Below are positions 34,636-47,130 of a stretch of 64,000 bases of DNA, in pieces. The stretch covers positions 11,712,219 to 11,776,218 of the forward strand of contig NC_072472.1 of the NCBI RefSeq assembly GCF_027596085.1, written 5' to 3'. The position numbers and the translations under genes are program-made. The notes under the pieces were generated by a model that was given only the letters and a program-made list of their open reading frames with translations, made no database searches and was not told where the DNA came from. The stretch is from Anoplopoma fimbria (lineage: Eukaryota > Chordata > Actinopteri > Perciformes > Anoplopomatidae). How positions within the stretch are numbered: position 1 is the first letter of the stretch; every line of letters begins with the position of its first letter.

Positions 34636-37600
34636 TTTTGCCAAGTTTTAACATGCAGTTCACCCACAACGTTTTCAAGACCACTGAAACCTCTATAAAC
34701 ACATAAACAATTTAACTGTTAGTATACATATGCATGCAGACGCACCTTGGAAAGGTAGTAGGTGATGCAGGCTATCATGTGCAAAAATGACTCTGCGGTG
34801 TCTCCAATCCATTTTTGTTTGAGAAGACCTGAATTCTCCTCCAAAACTATCAGGCATTTTTTTAGTATCTGCATATCAGAACACAGACACACAGTTATGA
34901 ATTATTACATTGATAACAAGCTAAAGTTGTTGTTTGTAGGAAGAAATATGAAGATGTATATGGATAAGGTGATGCATACCTGTACAACAGGGTCGCAAAC
35001 GATCTGATGGAAGATTAGAGGGGCTAGGAGGCCATAACAGATAACTACAGCTTGCACTGCAGCGCTGCCATCATTCAGCCACATTGCCAGGTCCACGGCC
35101 ACCAGCATTCGCTCACACTCTGCCAGTCGGGCTTCCTGCATATACACATGTGCAAACATAATTTATTTATATGTATGTTAATATATTTAAAAAAAAATGT
35201 TAAAATCATACAAGCTAAACATGGTAAGACACTCTCACACTGTGACTCTTTTCTTTTTTTTACCTGTTCCCAGACAAACGGCCCAGTATCACTGAATGAG
35301 TCACAATAGAGGGATCCCTGCTGAATGTTGATCTCTGTCTCAATGAAGATGGAAGTGAGGAACAACTGACATAGGTGAGGAGAGGAGCGTTGCAAGGTCT
35401 GGACACGAAGCCTTTCCGTAGGTGAATGGGGATGGAGCAAAAGGAGATTTGCAAATTTATAGAAATACACACTTCTTAGCTTGAATTGTGCGGATATTTC
35501 CCTCCTTACCCTGTGTTAGCGAGTCTATCCTGTGTGCCGTGGGACCCAGGGTCAGTGTAGGTATAGTGGATCCACAGTTCTCTGCAGGCTTTCTTTGCTA
35601 CAGCATACTGCTCTGTTTGAAATGCCACCTGAGGAAGGAGTCAAACAAGCTCAAACTTTTTCTCTGGCTCTGTGGGCAACAGTGATAAAGGGACAGAAGG
35701 AAGACGGCATCTGTACTTGATACTGCTAGTTCACCTAGGCAATTGTTTCTTTATAAAACTGCTCATAACAAGGCCTCTGGTTTATCTTGAGTTACTAGGT
35801 GATGATTTTTCCATAAAAAGGCTGTTGAGATTTTTTTATGTATTTTTTGGCTTCTTGAGCATCACAAACCAGGTGCCGTCGAGATCTATTATAATTGACA
35901 GAAAGCGGACATCTCTATAGTCATATCTTCAACACTCTGCAACTCACACCAAAACAATGTAGAGGTGAGAGGAAAAATATGTATTTTTGATTTTGATTTC
36001 GGGGTGAACTGTCCCTTTAAGATATCCACCAGTTTGGCATGGGCCAAAATCCCAACAATGAGCAATAACTGTATGAGTCAGTGTTAATCATTATTATGCC
36101 TACAGGCTCTCCTTTCTACCCAAATAAGGCAACATGTACATATGTGTAAGGGTGAGAGTGTAGTGTACCTGTGCCAAGTGAGCCCACGTGGAAAGCAGTG
36201 TTACCGGAAACGATGCCAGCAATGGGAATGTTGACCCTCCTATGGTGTTGCCCAGTAGCTTGCCCTGGCTGTTGTAGGCTGCTACAGCAAACACATACTT
36301 CTGGTTGGGCTCCAGCCGCTCCACTCTCAGCACGCACTCACCAGAAACTGCTGGTACCTGGAAACATACAAGTCAGACCTAATATTATGGGCACACACCA
36401 CATAATACAAGATGACAAAATGTGTTCCACTAGACCTGACACTCTTCTGTGAAAGAGAAATATTGTACCATATTTCCAGTTCCTTGCAGGCTGCAGTCTC
36501 CAAGGCGGACTTTCCTGTTAATGCCCTCAGCTGCACGGCCGCAGAGCTGGTACCAGCACACCTGGAAAGCAAGATAACCAAGATAAAAACCAAAGATAAC
36601 GAGTAAAGAAGCTGTGTTTATTATCTGACACTTAAATTAAAATCTCACTTGTCCCTCCAAGTTATAAGGTGCTGGGGAAAAGGTTAAGGAGCGGTCAGTG
36701 CGTGAAAGCAGGATGGGGGGAGGTGGTGGGTTTTCTTCTTTCTCCTTCTTCCCTTTATCTTTGTTTTCAGCTGGAGTCTTCGGGGTGGCGGAGATATACA
36801 ATTTCCTCTCTTCCACTCCTGCTTTCACTGTCAGGGTGTAGGCCTCCTGGCAAAGGAGCACAGACAAACCAGTGGATTATTGATTACACTTCATAAAGGA
36901 TCAAAATGGGTAACATTTTAGTCCTCAAACAATATGAACTGAATAATTAAATTTGCCACTGAGGCCTGAAGTAAAAGGTTTGAATTTCAACAATTGACAA
37001 CACATGTTTAGTATGGCTTCAGAAATAAAATAGTGTGTATTGGCTCCGTGTTTATGTTATAAAGTTCAATTGATTCATTTAATTTAAAGTAAGCATACTC
37101 TTTTCACATAACTGTACTTGTACACATTTGCAGATAAACATACACATGACTGTGGTGAATGTGGAAGAGCAATTTTTTACATTTCATGTGTAGTTGTGAC
37201 TGTTCTAAGAAAGTATGAAAATTCATAAATGTGTAACCTCTAGAAGAGCCTCCGATTTGTGGCTGGTATTTGGCTCCATGTTGTTGTACGCCAGCGAGGC
37301 TTTCTGCATCAGAAAAAGAGCTTTGGTCACCTTGTTCTTCTTGATCCGATCCAACAGTTCAGACTCTGCGACTAGACATAACCAACAAAGTCACAACCAA
37401 CACTATCAGACCCATTACTTATGTCTACAATTAGGCATGAATTATTGGCAGACGTTATTTTTTAATCAATATCCTTTCTGAACGTTAACCCTGACAGGTA
37501 TCTACGATTTATTGTTTAATCATCATAAATCAGCAAGATCATGGATCATGAAATTTAACAATTTTCAACATTGGAAACGTGCGTATAAACAGGTAGGCAA

Positions 37601-40600
37601 AAGGCAATTAATTCTCAAAAATCACAAATTAGTGCATTTTCCTGTGTGGCAGTGATTCTGACCTGCATTTAGCTGCAGTAACTTGAGGGAAGCCCTGTGG
37701 CGGATGATGTCAAGCTCTTGATGAAGGTCTGTGGCCAGGAGGAACGCATGAGAGGACTGAGTGTTTCGAGAGGCTCTGATATCGGATTCTGCCTTAGTTT
37801 CAATCTCTTCTTTTTTCTTCTCACTTATTTCATCTTCTTCATTTCCCTCCTCTGATGATGTCGGAGAAAATAGGGAGGGAGTTGATTGAGGGAGAGGACC
37901 AAATCTCTATGCCAACAAGAGAAAAACAGGGTTTAGGTACACTCACCCACTGTATTTTCTCAATCTACACTGATTTCCTGTTCATACTTTTATATGTTCT
38001 CATCTTACAATACTGTGTATTGGGATCCTTACACACAATAACCCCTTAGAATTGTGCAGAATAAATAAATGCAAGACGAAGTGTTGCATAGGTTAACTTC
38101 CTACCTGCATGAAGGCAGCGTCAGTGATTGCTGAGCGGGGCAGCAGTGTAGTTATACCCTTTGCCAGATCTTCAAGACCCCTATCAACCACCTCACACAC
38201 CCTCTTAAGCAGCTCTGTACATGAACTCTGCAAGCGCACACAAACACAAACATTTAAGGATACATTGGTTGGATATGTGTGTTTCTTTGTTATAGCAAAG
38301 TGCATACACTTAATAATAATAAAAACTTGTAGTATAAATAATAATATAATTTGACGCTACGCACAGACAGTCAATCCATTTAACATACCTCAAGAATAGA
38401 GAAAGAGCTTAGCTTCACACCCTCACAGTCTCCTTCACAAGCTCCTAGAAAAAGACATGAGAATAATAACAGAAAAGAAATCATGGTGAACATGACATGT
38501 ACGTGCGTGTGTGCATGTGTTTTTGAGATACTGTGGTGGGGAGTTTACCCAATCTTAAATATATTGTGATATTTCTACAAAACAACACAAGATGAAGTAA
38601 AAAAGTTGTATGTTTATGCTGTCCTAAAGACTGAAACAGGGAAAACAGTAGAACCTCACCTCGGCTTTGAGTACTGCGTTCAGCTGCACTCTCTAGCTGT
38701 ATGGCCAATGTGTGAATCATCTCTGCCGCCATTATGCAGTCAACAGTTGCCAGGTCACAGGCATAGGCCACCTCACACAGCATAGACAGACTCCACAGCC
38801 ACTGCAAACATGTTACATACGCATGAAAAGTCATAAGTAGGACGTCTACATTAAATATACTGTGAAAAATGTAAGTAAATATAAGTCAATGAATGTGTTT
38901 TATCCTGTCCGAATTAATGTTAAAGTTCACTCAGTCCTTAACTACAAAAAATGATATAAAAAAAGTCTATGCTGTAGAGTAGGGCTGTAACGAACGATAT
39001 CAGATATTCACAAGACCATTATTGTGGCCAAAATAATTCCCCATAACGATATTATCACTTTATATAGAAAAACAAATAATACTGGTATCAGTCAAATTCA
39101 TCTTAACCTTCTCCTGTATACATACAATTATTTAAGAGGCCTTGGAATATTTACATTATAACATCATATGTGTATTATAAACATGATTCATTCTTGAATG
39201 TCACAGATATCGTGACACCCATATTCTAGCGGATAAAAGAAGCTGTTTTATATTGACAATAAATTGCTCCTATCACCTGGAAGTCAATGCTTACCTTTTT
39301 AAATACATACCTTGTCGTACATATATACCTTCTCATGGTAGTGTGTCAACTCTAGGTTTTGTAGCTGATTCCTCTTGATCACCATCTTCACTTTACCCCA
39401 CAGAAATAACACAACATCCAAAACCAGATCCCCATCCGGCTGCACATCCTACACAAACACACACAAACAGTGTATAGACACTAAAAATGAACTATATCGC
39501 TAACTGTAATCCTAGTCATTGGCAGATCAACCCCAACACAAATGCACACATAACAAAGAAACTTACAGGAGCAGAGCCACAAACAGACTTGTGCAGGGTC
39601 TCTACCAGGTCAATGAACTCATCACCCATTGAGAATGAAGACTTGTGTCTGTCTGGTGGAAACATCAAACAACAAAACCACATTTTTATTTCTGAAATCA
39701 GCGTTGGAGGCCGAATGTTGAACACCTATCTAATCAATGCTATTTTATGAACAAGAAATCTCAAAGTGCGTCAGCTAAAATACTCAAGCAGCTTAGCAAC
39801 AATGTGAAATTATCAATCACAAATAAAGGAAAAGAAGACAGAAGGTTGTTCAAGCATCATTGAAGCCTGGGCAACAGCATTAAATGGCTTATGCGAGTCC
39901 TTTGTGGACAGTTTATATTAATCCATTTATCTACATAAAAGTTTAGGGGTCTGATGATTCAATTGTGTCACAATCTTACCTTTGCTACCATCAATCGTGT
40001 TGTCTTCTCTAGGATGGCTCCTCTGGGAAGACAGCAGACGATTAAACCTGTCAAGTAAAGCAAGCTCCAGCTCTGCCCTCCTGAATGACTGACCTTCCAC
40101 ACCCTGACACAGAGAGACAAAGTAAGACAGAGTTGAGATTATTTAGAAACACAGCATACATTCAACTGAAGTTGAAACATTAGAATACAAAAGTGACAAC
40201 TGATAGAAATGGAGTGCATTCCCCTTTTCTGAAATGCTTGTGTGCTACTTACAGACAAAACCTGCAGCATCTCTCTGGCAAGTTCAGTGAAAGCATCTGG
40301 CTGCTTGTACTGAAACAAGATCTTACTAAACCTTACTGCAGACATGATGGGTACTTTGTTTTCTCCTAGCAACACAAGACATTGCATTAATTCAAAATGA
40401 ATTTCAAACCACTTGAAACAAACAAACACCTCTAAACAATTATAAAGTGTTATAAATGTAACAATTTCTGTAATGTATGAAACTGGGACTAACCTGTAAT
40501 GGCTAAATCCATCAGTGTGGATGTTGGTGTCAGTGCCCCGAGACTCACAAGAGACTCACTAGTAGTTGTGACTCCTTCACAGACAGGAACATACAAGCTT

Positions 40601-43600
40601 ATTACTCAATAGACAAAGTGAGCATTCCTTTAAGGATTCTAGAACATTTGCAGCACCTGTAGGTTATCTCTTAATTGTGAACATAGTGGAATGAACACAG
40701 AGTGTATTCTGTTGTTTGTTTGTTTTACTAACCAGATAATATACTAATGCCAGCAGACAGGAGTTCCAGGATCACCTCCTGCAGCTCTGGCTCATCTGGC
40801 ATCCTTGTCTGCAGCGGGCGTCTGGTGCTGTCCCAAAGTGCTTCCAAGATGCCCAAGAACTGCGCTGGACTGCTGTCAAACAGGCCCATTAGCATTCGCT
40901 CTGTTGTAGTACGAGGCCATGGTCCCTACAGTAGATACAGGCAGGCATACAGGGAAAGGGACACTTAAGTCTGAGATTTAACAATGAAAATGATCACATG
41001 GCAGTAAAGGGGATCTTATTACATTGGGTATGTCCTTCAAGGTGCTTTTGATTTTGATTCTGAAAATGAGTTTGGGTCTTCTTCTGGCCTCAAACACTGC
41101 ATGCTTGAACATCATGGCAGCCAGCTGAAAAATAAAATGTGAATGGACATTATTTGATAAACCAGAGAAGTACATCAACACTGGAAAGGCAAAACAACAA
41201 ACTGTTAACTTCGGCACATAAAGCCACAAGAAATCTCAGAGGGCAACCATCTGTATAGTGTCTGTGTTCAGACATACAGTGGTGGCTATCTAGTGAAACA
41301 GCTGTCGTCTTACACAATGAGAAATGTTTCCCCAGAGTGATTCTATGAATGCAGAGTCACCATTTGCTCATACCGCATGGGTTGAGAATGAAGAAATGTC
41401 GCTTCTCATGCTTGGGTCGTGTAGATTGGACTTCCAATGGCATTTAAACTGATATGTAGATCGGCATGGCTTTATATTTGCCTGTACTATGTATTCTTTG
41501 CACCCATTTAATGTTTGCAGTTGTCACTGAGATGTGTGAATGATCTCCCTAACACTTTATAACATTAGAAGTAATAAGAGTATATTTCGGTAAGGGGAGT
41601 CTCCTGCCTTGATAGATGATTCTTTGTAAGCTCTCTGAGTCTCTCTGGTGGCAGGACCTTCCTTCTGCTCCTCCAGCTTTGCTAGCTCATTGATTTTTCC
41701 AAGGGCTCTCCTGGCAAATTCCTGAAAGCATTTAAAGACACACGAGCAACCCAGAGAATAAATAACTAAATAATCTCCTCTAAAGCAGATAAACATCAAA
41801 CAGACTGTTGGCAGGCTGTCAAACAGAAAATGTCAGATCAACAGAAGATGACAGTTGGTATTTGTAGCTTATTAAATCAGCTTCTGAATAGTCTTTTAAC
41901 ATCACAATGATTGCATGCTTATAGGTGTCTGGATGTGGAAGATGTGTGTCTTTTACCTCCGCCTGCAAAGCAGCCTGGTTGTCATAGTAACAGTGGCAGA
42001 CAGCACAGTAGAGTGTGACAATCCATGGCAAATACTTAGCAGTCATCAGAGTGATGGACAGCTCTATACTGATGCTTGCCCATAGAAGGTACTCCAGTGC
42101 CTGAACAGGTTCATCAACGGTAGAACAAAGGATCATGACAAACATATTTATATCGACATTCTAAATCACACAAAATTCTGGTTATAACATAAGTAAGTAC
42201 CTGTGCACTACAATTCATGGTCATCAGGTAACGGCATATTTTGTAGATGACTAATGAACCTAGAAAAGATTAGAAAGGAAAAGAGAAACAGGTTAGTTCT
42301 ACAGCAAAATATCAAATACAGTAGAATGTTGTAATTTAAACAACAAATCACAATAGCTTTATTCAAAAGGTTAATTAAGCGGATAAGACCCTTGTACCTA
42401 GATCCTCACAAACCCACCCTTTTAGGCACATCTTATTGTCCTGTATCAAACTTTGACCACTCAATTAATTCTTCAAAAATGTTATGCCAGACAAAAAAAT
42501 ACTGGGTTGAATTATATAAGTTGTACAAACATACAATTATATATTTGCCAGCAGAGGTGCTCATGTTGCTGTAACGCCTGCATCATAATCCTGATGAAGT
42601 TCAGCACATGCAGCAGTTTACAGAGTCCCTTCTGGCTGAGAACGCTGTTCCTTTTCTCCGTCTCAAATATACACAAGGCACAGCCCTGCATAGCACGGAT
42701 CTGCTGACACACACACGCACATATAACACTTATATACTGTAGATATATCAGAGTTCAGTCACAAACAACAATACAACACCCTACAACAAGCATAGCATGC
42801 TCTTCACTTCAGTCAGTCTGTGAATAGTCAAACATATCACATACAGGAACCCACTGCACACAAGCTCAAATAATGCAGTGTACCTTCATGGCAAAGGTAT
42901 CTTGGTCTGTATCAAAACCTTCTGGGAAGAAGCAGGCCATGAGGTGGTCCACATCTGTGATGTCAGTTATTTTCACTGAGTTGAACTGTAGCAGGTGGAG
43001 GCTGTATCCCTGCCAAAGAGCGAGCTGGTACAACTACACATGAACAGTAGAAGGAAGAAAGACGTAATGACAACTTTGAATTTGTGGTGTACAAAAAACA
43101 CGTTGGCCAATTGCCCCAAACCCTATTTTGACATCTAAAAAACTAAGTTAGCTAATTATGGGACCAACACTCAGGTTCAACAAGTAATCCAATGATGAAT
43201 TATGAGGTGAGAAATGGGGAAAGGAGTTGCAGCCAACATTAAGAGACAAGAGGCTAGTAATGTAGGCCAAATAACCAATTTAACAATTTCTCTTTTCCAC
43301 CCAAAAGAGTGCTTAAATTCATCACATAATGACACAAATTGCCATGAATTATGAATTTGAAGCATATGGCATCATGGTACTTTGTATTATTTGTTTTTAT
43401 TTTTATTTTTTTATTTTTTATTTATTGTATAATATGTTTTGTTTATTATCGGTTTCTATGTAGTTGAGCTGCTGCAACACCCGAATTTCCCCCATGGGGA
43501 TCAATAAAGGAATATAATAATAATAATATGCACCATTTCAACATGGGTGCTCAAATCTTGGAGCAAGGTCTGGATTAGTTTTTGATGATATGCAGCTGGT

Positions 43601-44092
43601 AAAGCAATTGATTATCAAATATTGGCGATCAGCTAGGCTCCTGTGAAATACCTTTATTCCAAAGAGAAAATCTGCAACCTCCAACATGCGCTCCTGGTAC
43701 AACTTCACAGGCAGTCGTTGTTTGTACTTCTTCCAAATCTCCACCAGGATTTTAATCCTTCAAAATGAAAAAGAGTAAGGTATGTGTAAATATATGTGTA
43801 ACCTGTCAAGAAAACATTAAAATACGCTTGACTCATTATGCATGCAATATGACATTTACTGAAACGTTTGCAATCATCTCGACTGATTTAAACATGACAC
43901 ACCAGTGGAGCAATTTCTGCAAGATCATTGCATTGAAACAGCTCACCCTTTAGCGAAAGGGCCGCTGTCCTGTCTGCTGCAAGAAGCAACTCGTCTCATC
44001 AGCGTTATAAACGAGTTAATGTCTCGTTCAAAGGCTGAAACAACTGGGTTTCTTTTATCAAGTTCCCCATAATATGAAGCTGGTAATTCCAT
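23869..44092 (-). CDS. cfap54: Cilia- and flagella-associated protein 54, C-terminus not in window
   Basis: Large protein of the C1d projection of the motile-cilium central apparatus. The N-terminus (MELPASYYGELDKRNPVV) and exons such as EIWKKYKQRLPVKLYQERML and RAMQGCALCIFETEKRNSVL match the family as I know it. Residues ~803-960 look like a fibronectin-III-type stretch (ERLEPNQKYVFAVAAYNSQG). Exons, all phase-consistent: 44092-43947, 43757-43652, 43033-42884, 42703-42535, 42259-42201, 42100-41957, 41721-41608, 41124-41023, 40925-40733, 40574-40494, 40365-40253, 40103-39980, 39652-39567, 39448-39329, 38801-38660, 38444-38389, 38227-38105, 37906-37663, 37371-37238, 36846-36649, 36561-36469, 36357-36169, 35628-35510, 35411-35264, 35135-34980, 34868-34746, 34491-34375, 34145-34028, 33395-33306, 33218-33092, 32972-32870, (32725-32711), 32416-32328, 32239-32042, 31904-31738, 31653-31505, 31383-31174, 30467-30268, 29897-29762, 29551-29422, 29298-29137, 29047-28838, 28609-28522, 28339-28169, 28073-28007, 27800-27615, 27532-27446, 27353-27234, 26830-26783, 25793-25652, 25468-25302, 25135-24981, 24892-24769, 24526-24370, 24035-23869. 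About 2,440 codons, no stop. The last exon ends at a GT donor; the family has ~3,000 residues. Confidence 0.93.
32711..32725 (-). CDS. cfap54: Candidate 15-nt cfap54 microexon
   Basis: Encodes T-L-P-S-V in frame. On the - strand it is preceded by a good acceptor (ggtttttcag) and followed by a strong donor (gtgagt). Length 15 nt keeps the phase 0 shared by its neighbours (32972-32870 and 32416-32328), so it can be included or skipped without a frameshift. Confidence 0.45.
33604..33800. mobile_element. hAT-like transposon fragment in cfap54 intron
   Basis: Begins with cagtggttctcaacc and ggtcgggacccc, the terminal sequence typical of vertebrate hAT (Charlie/MER5-type) elements. I could not find the matching opposite end, so the right limit is approximate. 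Confidence 0.4.
34564..34634. repeat. (TA)n microsatellite, ~71 bp
   Basis: Uninterrupted TA run in the cfap54 intron between exons 34868-34746 and 34491-34375. Confidence 0.98.
43461..43528 (+). mobile_element. LINE/SINE 3'-tail remnant in cfap54 intron 2
   Basis: Carries ctgctgcaacaccc, gaatttcccc and gggatcaataaagg, then an (ATA)n tail. This is the 3' end signature common in fish L2-type LINEs and their SINEs. No coding part remains. Confidence 0.45.
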
Positions 44093-44167
44093 GTCTGCGT
44101 TATTTTAACCAGCTAAGGCTTCTGTTGGCTTATTATATCCAACAACAACCTGCTCCAAGGGAAGCAC

Positions 44168-44181
44168 ATCACTATGGAAAC
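44168..44181 (-). promoter_or_regulatory. X-box-like RFX site upstream of cfap54
   Basis: On the - strand it reads GTTTCC-AT-AGTGAT, 13 of 14 positions fitting the RFX palindrome RYYNCC-AT-RRNRAC, 76 bp before the start codon. Cilium genes commonly carry such sites close to the start. Inference from motif and position only. Confidence 0.4.
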
Positions 44182-44290
44182 GATGCCAAACAGATAGGAA
44201 ACATAGTAACCAGCAAGCAATTAGTTTTTGTTTTTAAATATTTTATTCGTATGGTTTGAACACACAGTAGTCTCACTGAAGGTAGCCTGC

Positions 44291-44425
44291 AAGTAAATAC
44301 ATTTTTTAATTGATTTATTCAAGTACATTTTTTAATTGATTTATTCAAGTAAATACATTTTTTAATTGATTTATTCAAGTAAATGCATTTTTTAAATTGA
44401 TTTATTCAAGTAAATGCATTTATTC
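44291..44425. repeat. 30-bp minisatellite, ~4.6 copies
   Basis: Unit aagtaaatacattttttaat + tgatttattc. Copies start at 44291, 44321 (26 bp), 44347, 44377 and 44408 (partial). It directly abuts a Tc1-like element on the right. Confidence 0.9.
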
Positions 44426-44432
44426 ATAAATA

Positions 44433-44945
44433 CAGCGGGTAAAATAAGTATTGAACACATCACAATTTTTCTCAGTAAATATATTTCTAAAGGTGCTATT
44501 GACATGGAATTTTCACCAGATGGCAGTAACAACCCAAGTAATCCATACATGCAAAGAAAACCAAACAAATAAGCTCAGAAAGTAAGTTATGTGTAATAAA
44601 ATGGAGTGACATAGCGGAAAAAGTATTGAACACCTGAAGAAAGGGAGGTGCAAAAAGGCATGCCAAGGCAAAGCCAAGACACCAGCTGAAATCTATCAGT
44701 AATTAGAAAGCAATCCTGCCCCTTGTCAGTGCAAATTAATATCAGCTGGTTCAGTCCCAACTGATGGCCTATAAAAAGGTGTCTCATTACCAATGATTAC
44801 TTAATTTCTGAACGTATTTGTTTTGTTTTCTTTGTATGTATGGATTACTTGGGTTGTTACTGACAACTGGTGAACATTTCATGTCAATAGCACCTTTAGA
44901 AATATATTTACTGAGAAAAATGGTGACGTGTTCAATACTTATGTA
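44433..44945. mobile_element. Non-autonomous Tc1/mariner-like element
   Basis: Long imperfect inverted repeats of ~135 bp: the left end (cagcgggtaaaataagtatt, gaacacatcac, ctcagtaaatatatttctaa) is mirrored at 44,812-44,945. A TA dinucleotide precedes the left end. The ~240-bp interior has no transposase frame. The right tip is eroded. It lies between cfap54 and the crystallin gene. Confidence 0.75.
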
Positions 44946-45512
44946 TATGTTTAAATTGATTTATCCACTGATTGGAGCAATAAATAGTAGCCAAACAGGG
45001 GACTCACATGTAGTTAAACAGGAGTCACATTTAAATGAGGAAAACCAGTGACCACCAAGGTTTGGCCTGCATATCCTGCACACACACACAAAACACATTT
45101 TTTTAACAACTTAAAATAGGATATAACAATTTATTGAGGGTGGAAGGCACTATAACAGTGGGTGCATGATGGTTTAAATATGTCAGTAGAACCTCAGAGT
45201 TTCCAGATGACTGATTTAATGTGTGTAGTTCTGTTGGAGACGACATGACTGGCAGGATGAAGCAGAGACTGAAAGAATTTTGGTTGGCACAACTGCCAGA
45301 CAGTTGGAAAGGAATCAGGGCTTCATATTTTACATCTGAGCTCATAGCAAAATGATACACGCTTAGAGTGTCATCTAATGCGGTCCCATACAAACTCATC
45401 AATTCCCATTCAACCTCACATCCATTCTGCACACAGACCTAAAGCTTCTGGCACTCAGAGCACTGCAGGCTAATGCTCTGGCAGCTATTCCTCAAACAAA
45501 CACACATACAAC

Positions 45513-45515
<3 letters not shown>

Positions 45516-45582
<67 letters not shown>
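45516..45582. repeat. (CA)n microsatellite
   Basis: About 33 CA units, upstream of the crystallin gene; a (GA)n run follows at 45707-45726. Confidence 0.97.
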
Positions 45583-45584
<2 letters not shown>

Positions 45585-45873
45585 TCCAGACAGGGGCATT
45601 TCCTGGAAAATGAGTATGGAGGCATCAGCAGTACTCTGAGCCTGTGTCAACTCATGACTGGGAGAAGGGAGATACACAGAGTTACAGAGAGAGGGAGGAT
45701 GGGAGGGAGAGAGAGAGAGAGAGAGAAAACCAGTCACAGTGAGACAGATGAAACAATGAGGGAGATGGAGGGATAAACAGTTGACATCATTGTTCCAGAA
45801 AGATCAGCCTGTTGGCAGGGTCACTATGCATGTGAACACAGACAGAGCCTGGGTGGGATGGGAGCGAAAGGCC

Positions 45874-45880
45874 TATAAAT
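45874..45880 (+). promoter_or_regulatory. TATA box of the crystallin gene
   Basis: TATAAAT 101 bp before the start codon, which places initiation near 45,905 and leaves a short 5' UTR. Confidence 0.7.
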
Positions 45881-45980
45881 ACTGTGCAGGAGAGCACAGC
45901 AGCACCCATCTCTGACAAGGTCAAACCAAGAGTCTGCCTTCATACCCATCGTTTTTTTACACCTCCTCTGGAATCCCATC

Positions 45981-46969
45981 ATGGATATCCCCATCCAGTA
46001 TCCCTGGTTCCGTCGGGCCTTCTCTCGTCGACTCTCCGACATCTCCTTGGCAGAACCTCTCACTGATTGGCCACTAATCTGGCCCTTCCCCTGGTCCTTC
46101 CCCTGGATACGCCCTTCAAATATGCGCTGGTTCAACTGGCCCGAAAATGGACACAGTGAGGTAAAGTAAAAATTCACCTGTGTCCTTAAAATAATCAAAT
46201 AGTCTCATGTGAAATACCTACAAGTTGATTGAAAGACAATTTCACTAATATGTCTTCTAAAGCTACATGTCATAAAATCAGTACTAATTTCTATGTAGTG
46301 CAGTGTGTAGATTGATGTGACAGGCTTTTCAATGCATTTGAATGCAGAGATATCTGTAATATGTGAGATCTGTATCTATGATTTTACATTATTGAGTCAA
46401 AGAAGAAAATCCTCTTCTGCCGATGCCAGTCTATGTATAATTTAGTTTGTGCATGAGTCTTGCACTGAGATGATAATAACAAGCTATTGTGTTTTCATGC
46501 ACAGCTGACTCCAGGCTGCAGGCCTGCCGCGTAATTTGTTTCTAACAGCTGTTTTGTCTATCTGTGTAGATGCGCATTGAAAAGGATCGCTATGTAATTT
46601 TCCTGGATGTGAAGCATTTCTCACCTGAGGAGCTGTCTGTCAATGTCAGTGACGAGTTCATCACAATACACTGCAAACAGGAGGGCAGACAGGTCAGAGG
46701 CACTATAGAGATCTGCAGAAATAGTCAAACAAAGTAATTTTTGGTCACCCATATACTGACTCTAATTCTGTTTCCAGGATGACCACGGCTTTGTGTCAAG
46801 AGAGTTTCTGAGGAAATTCAGGCTTCCTGCTGGCGTGTCAGCTGCTGATGTCACCTCCAGCCTGTCATTTGATGGTATCCTCACGATCACTGCACCTCGG
46901 TCGTCTACCGGCTCAGAGCGCACTATTCCTGTTACCTGTGAGGACGGAACAACCAAACAGAAAATGTAG
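45981..46969 (+). CDS. Alpha-crystallin B-like small heat-shock protein
   Basis: ATP-independent holdase chaperone of the small heat-shock protein family. Three exons: 45981-46160, 46570-46692, 46778-46969 (164 aa). Exon 2 is 123 nt, the size I recall for CRYAB exon 2. The N-terminus [12 protein letters not shown] follows the alpha-crystallin start. The crystallin domain has [31 protein letters not shown] (the disease-linked Arg is kept) and ends with an I-x-V motif (RTIPVT). The usual SRLFDQFFGE segment is absent; residues 27-54 are instead rich in Trp and Pro. Probably a fish cryab paralogue (cryabb-like); a lens or other role is not shown by the sequence. Confidence 0.88.
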
Positions 46970-47124
46970 AGCAGAGTCTGACGCGCTTCACACTGCTCTA
47001 CTACTAACCCCAAGTTCTGCCTGTTTTTATTTTTAACCTGTTATAGTTTTGTTGGCAGTTTAGCAGACAGGATAAAGTAGGCAGGGCATGCAGGTCCTGT
47101 GGTCTGTGAGTGCAAGTGCCTTCT

Positions 47125-47130
47125 AATAAA
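47125..47130 (+). terminator. Poly(A) signal of the crystallin gene
   Basis: AATAAA 156 nt past the stop codon. Confidence 0.75.
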
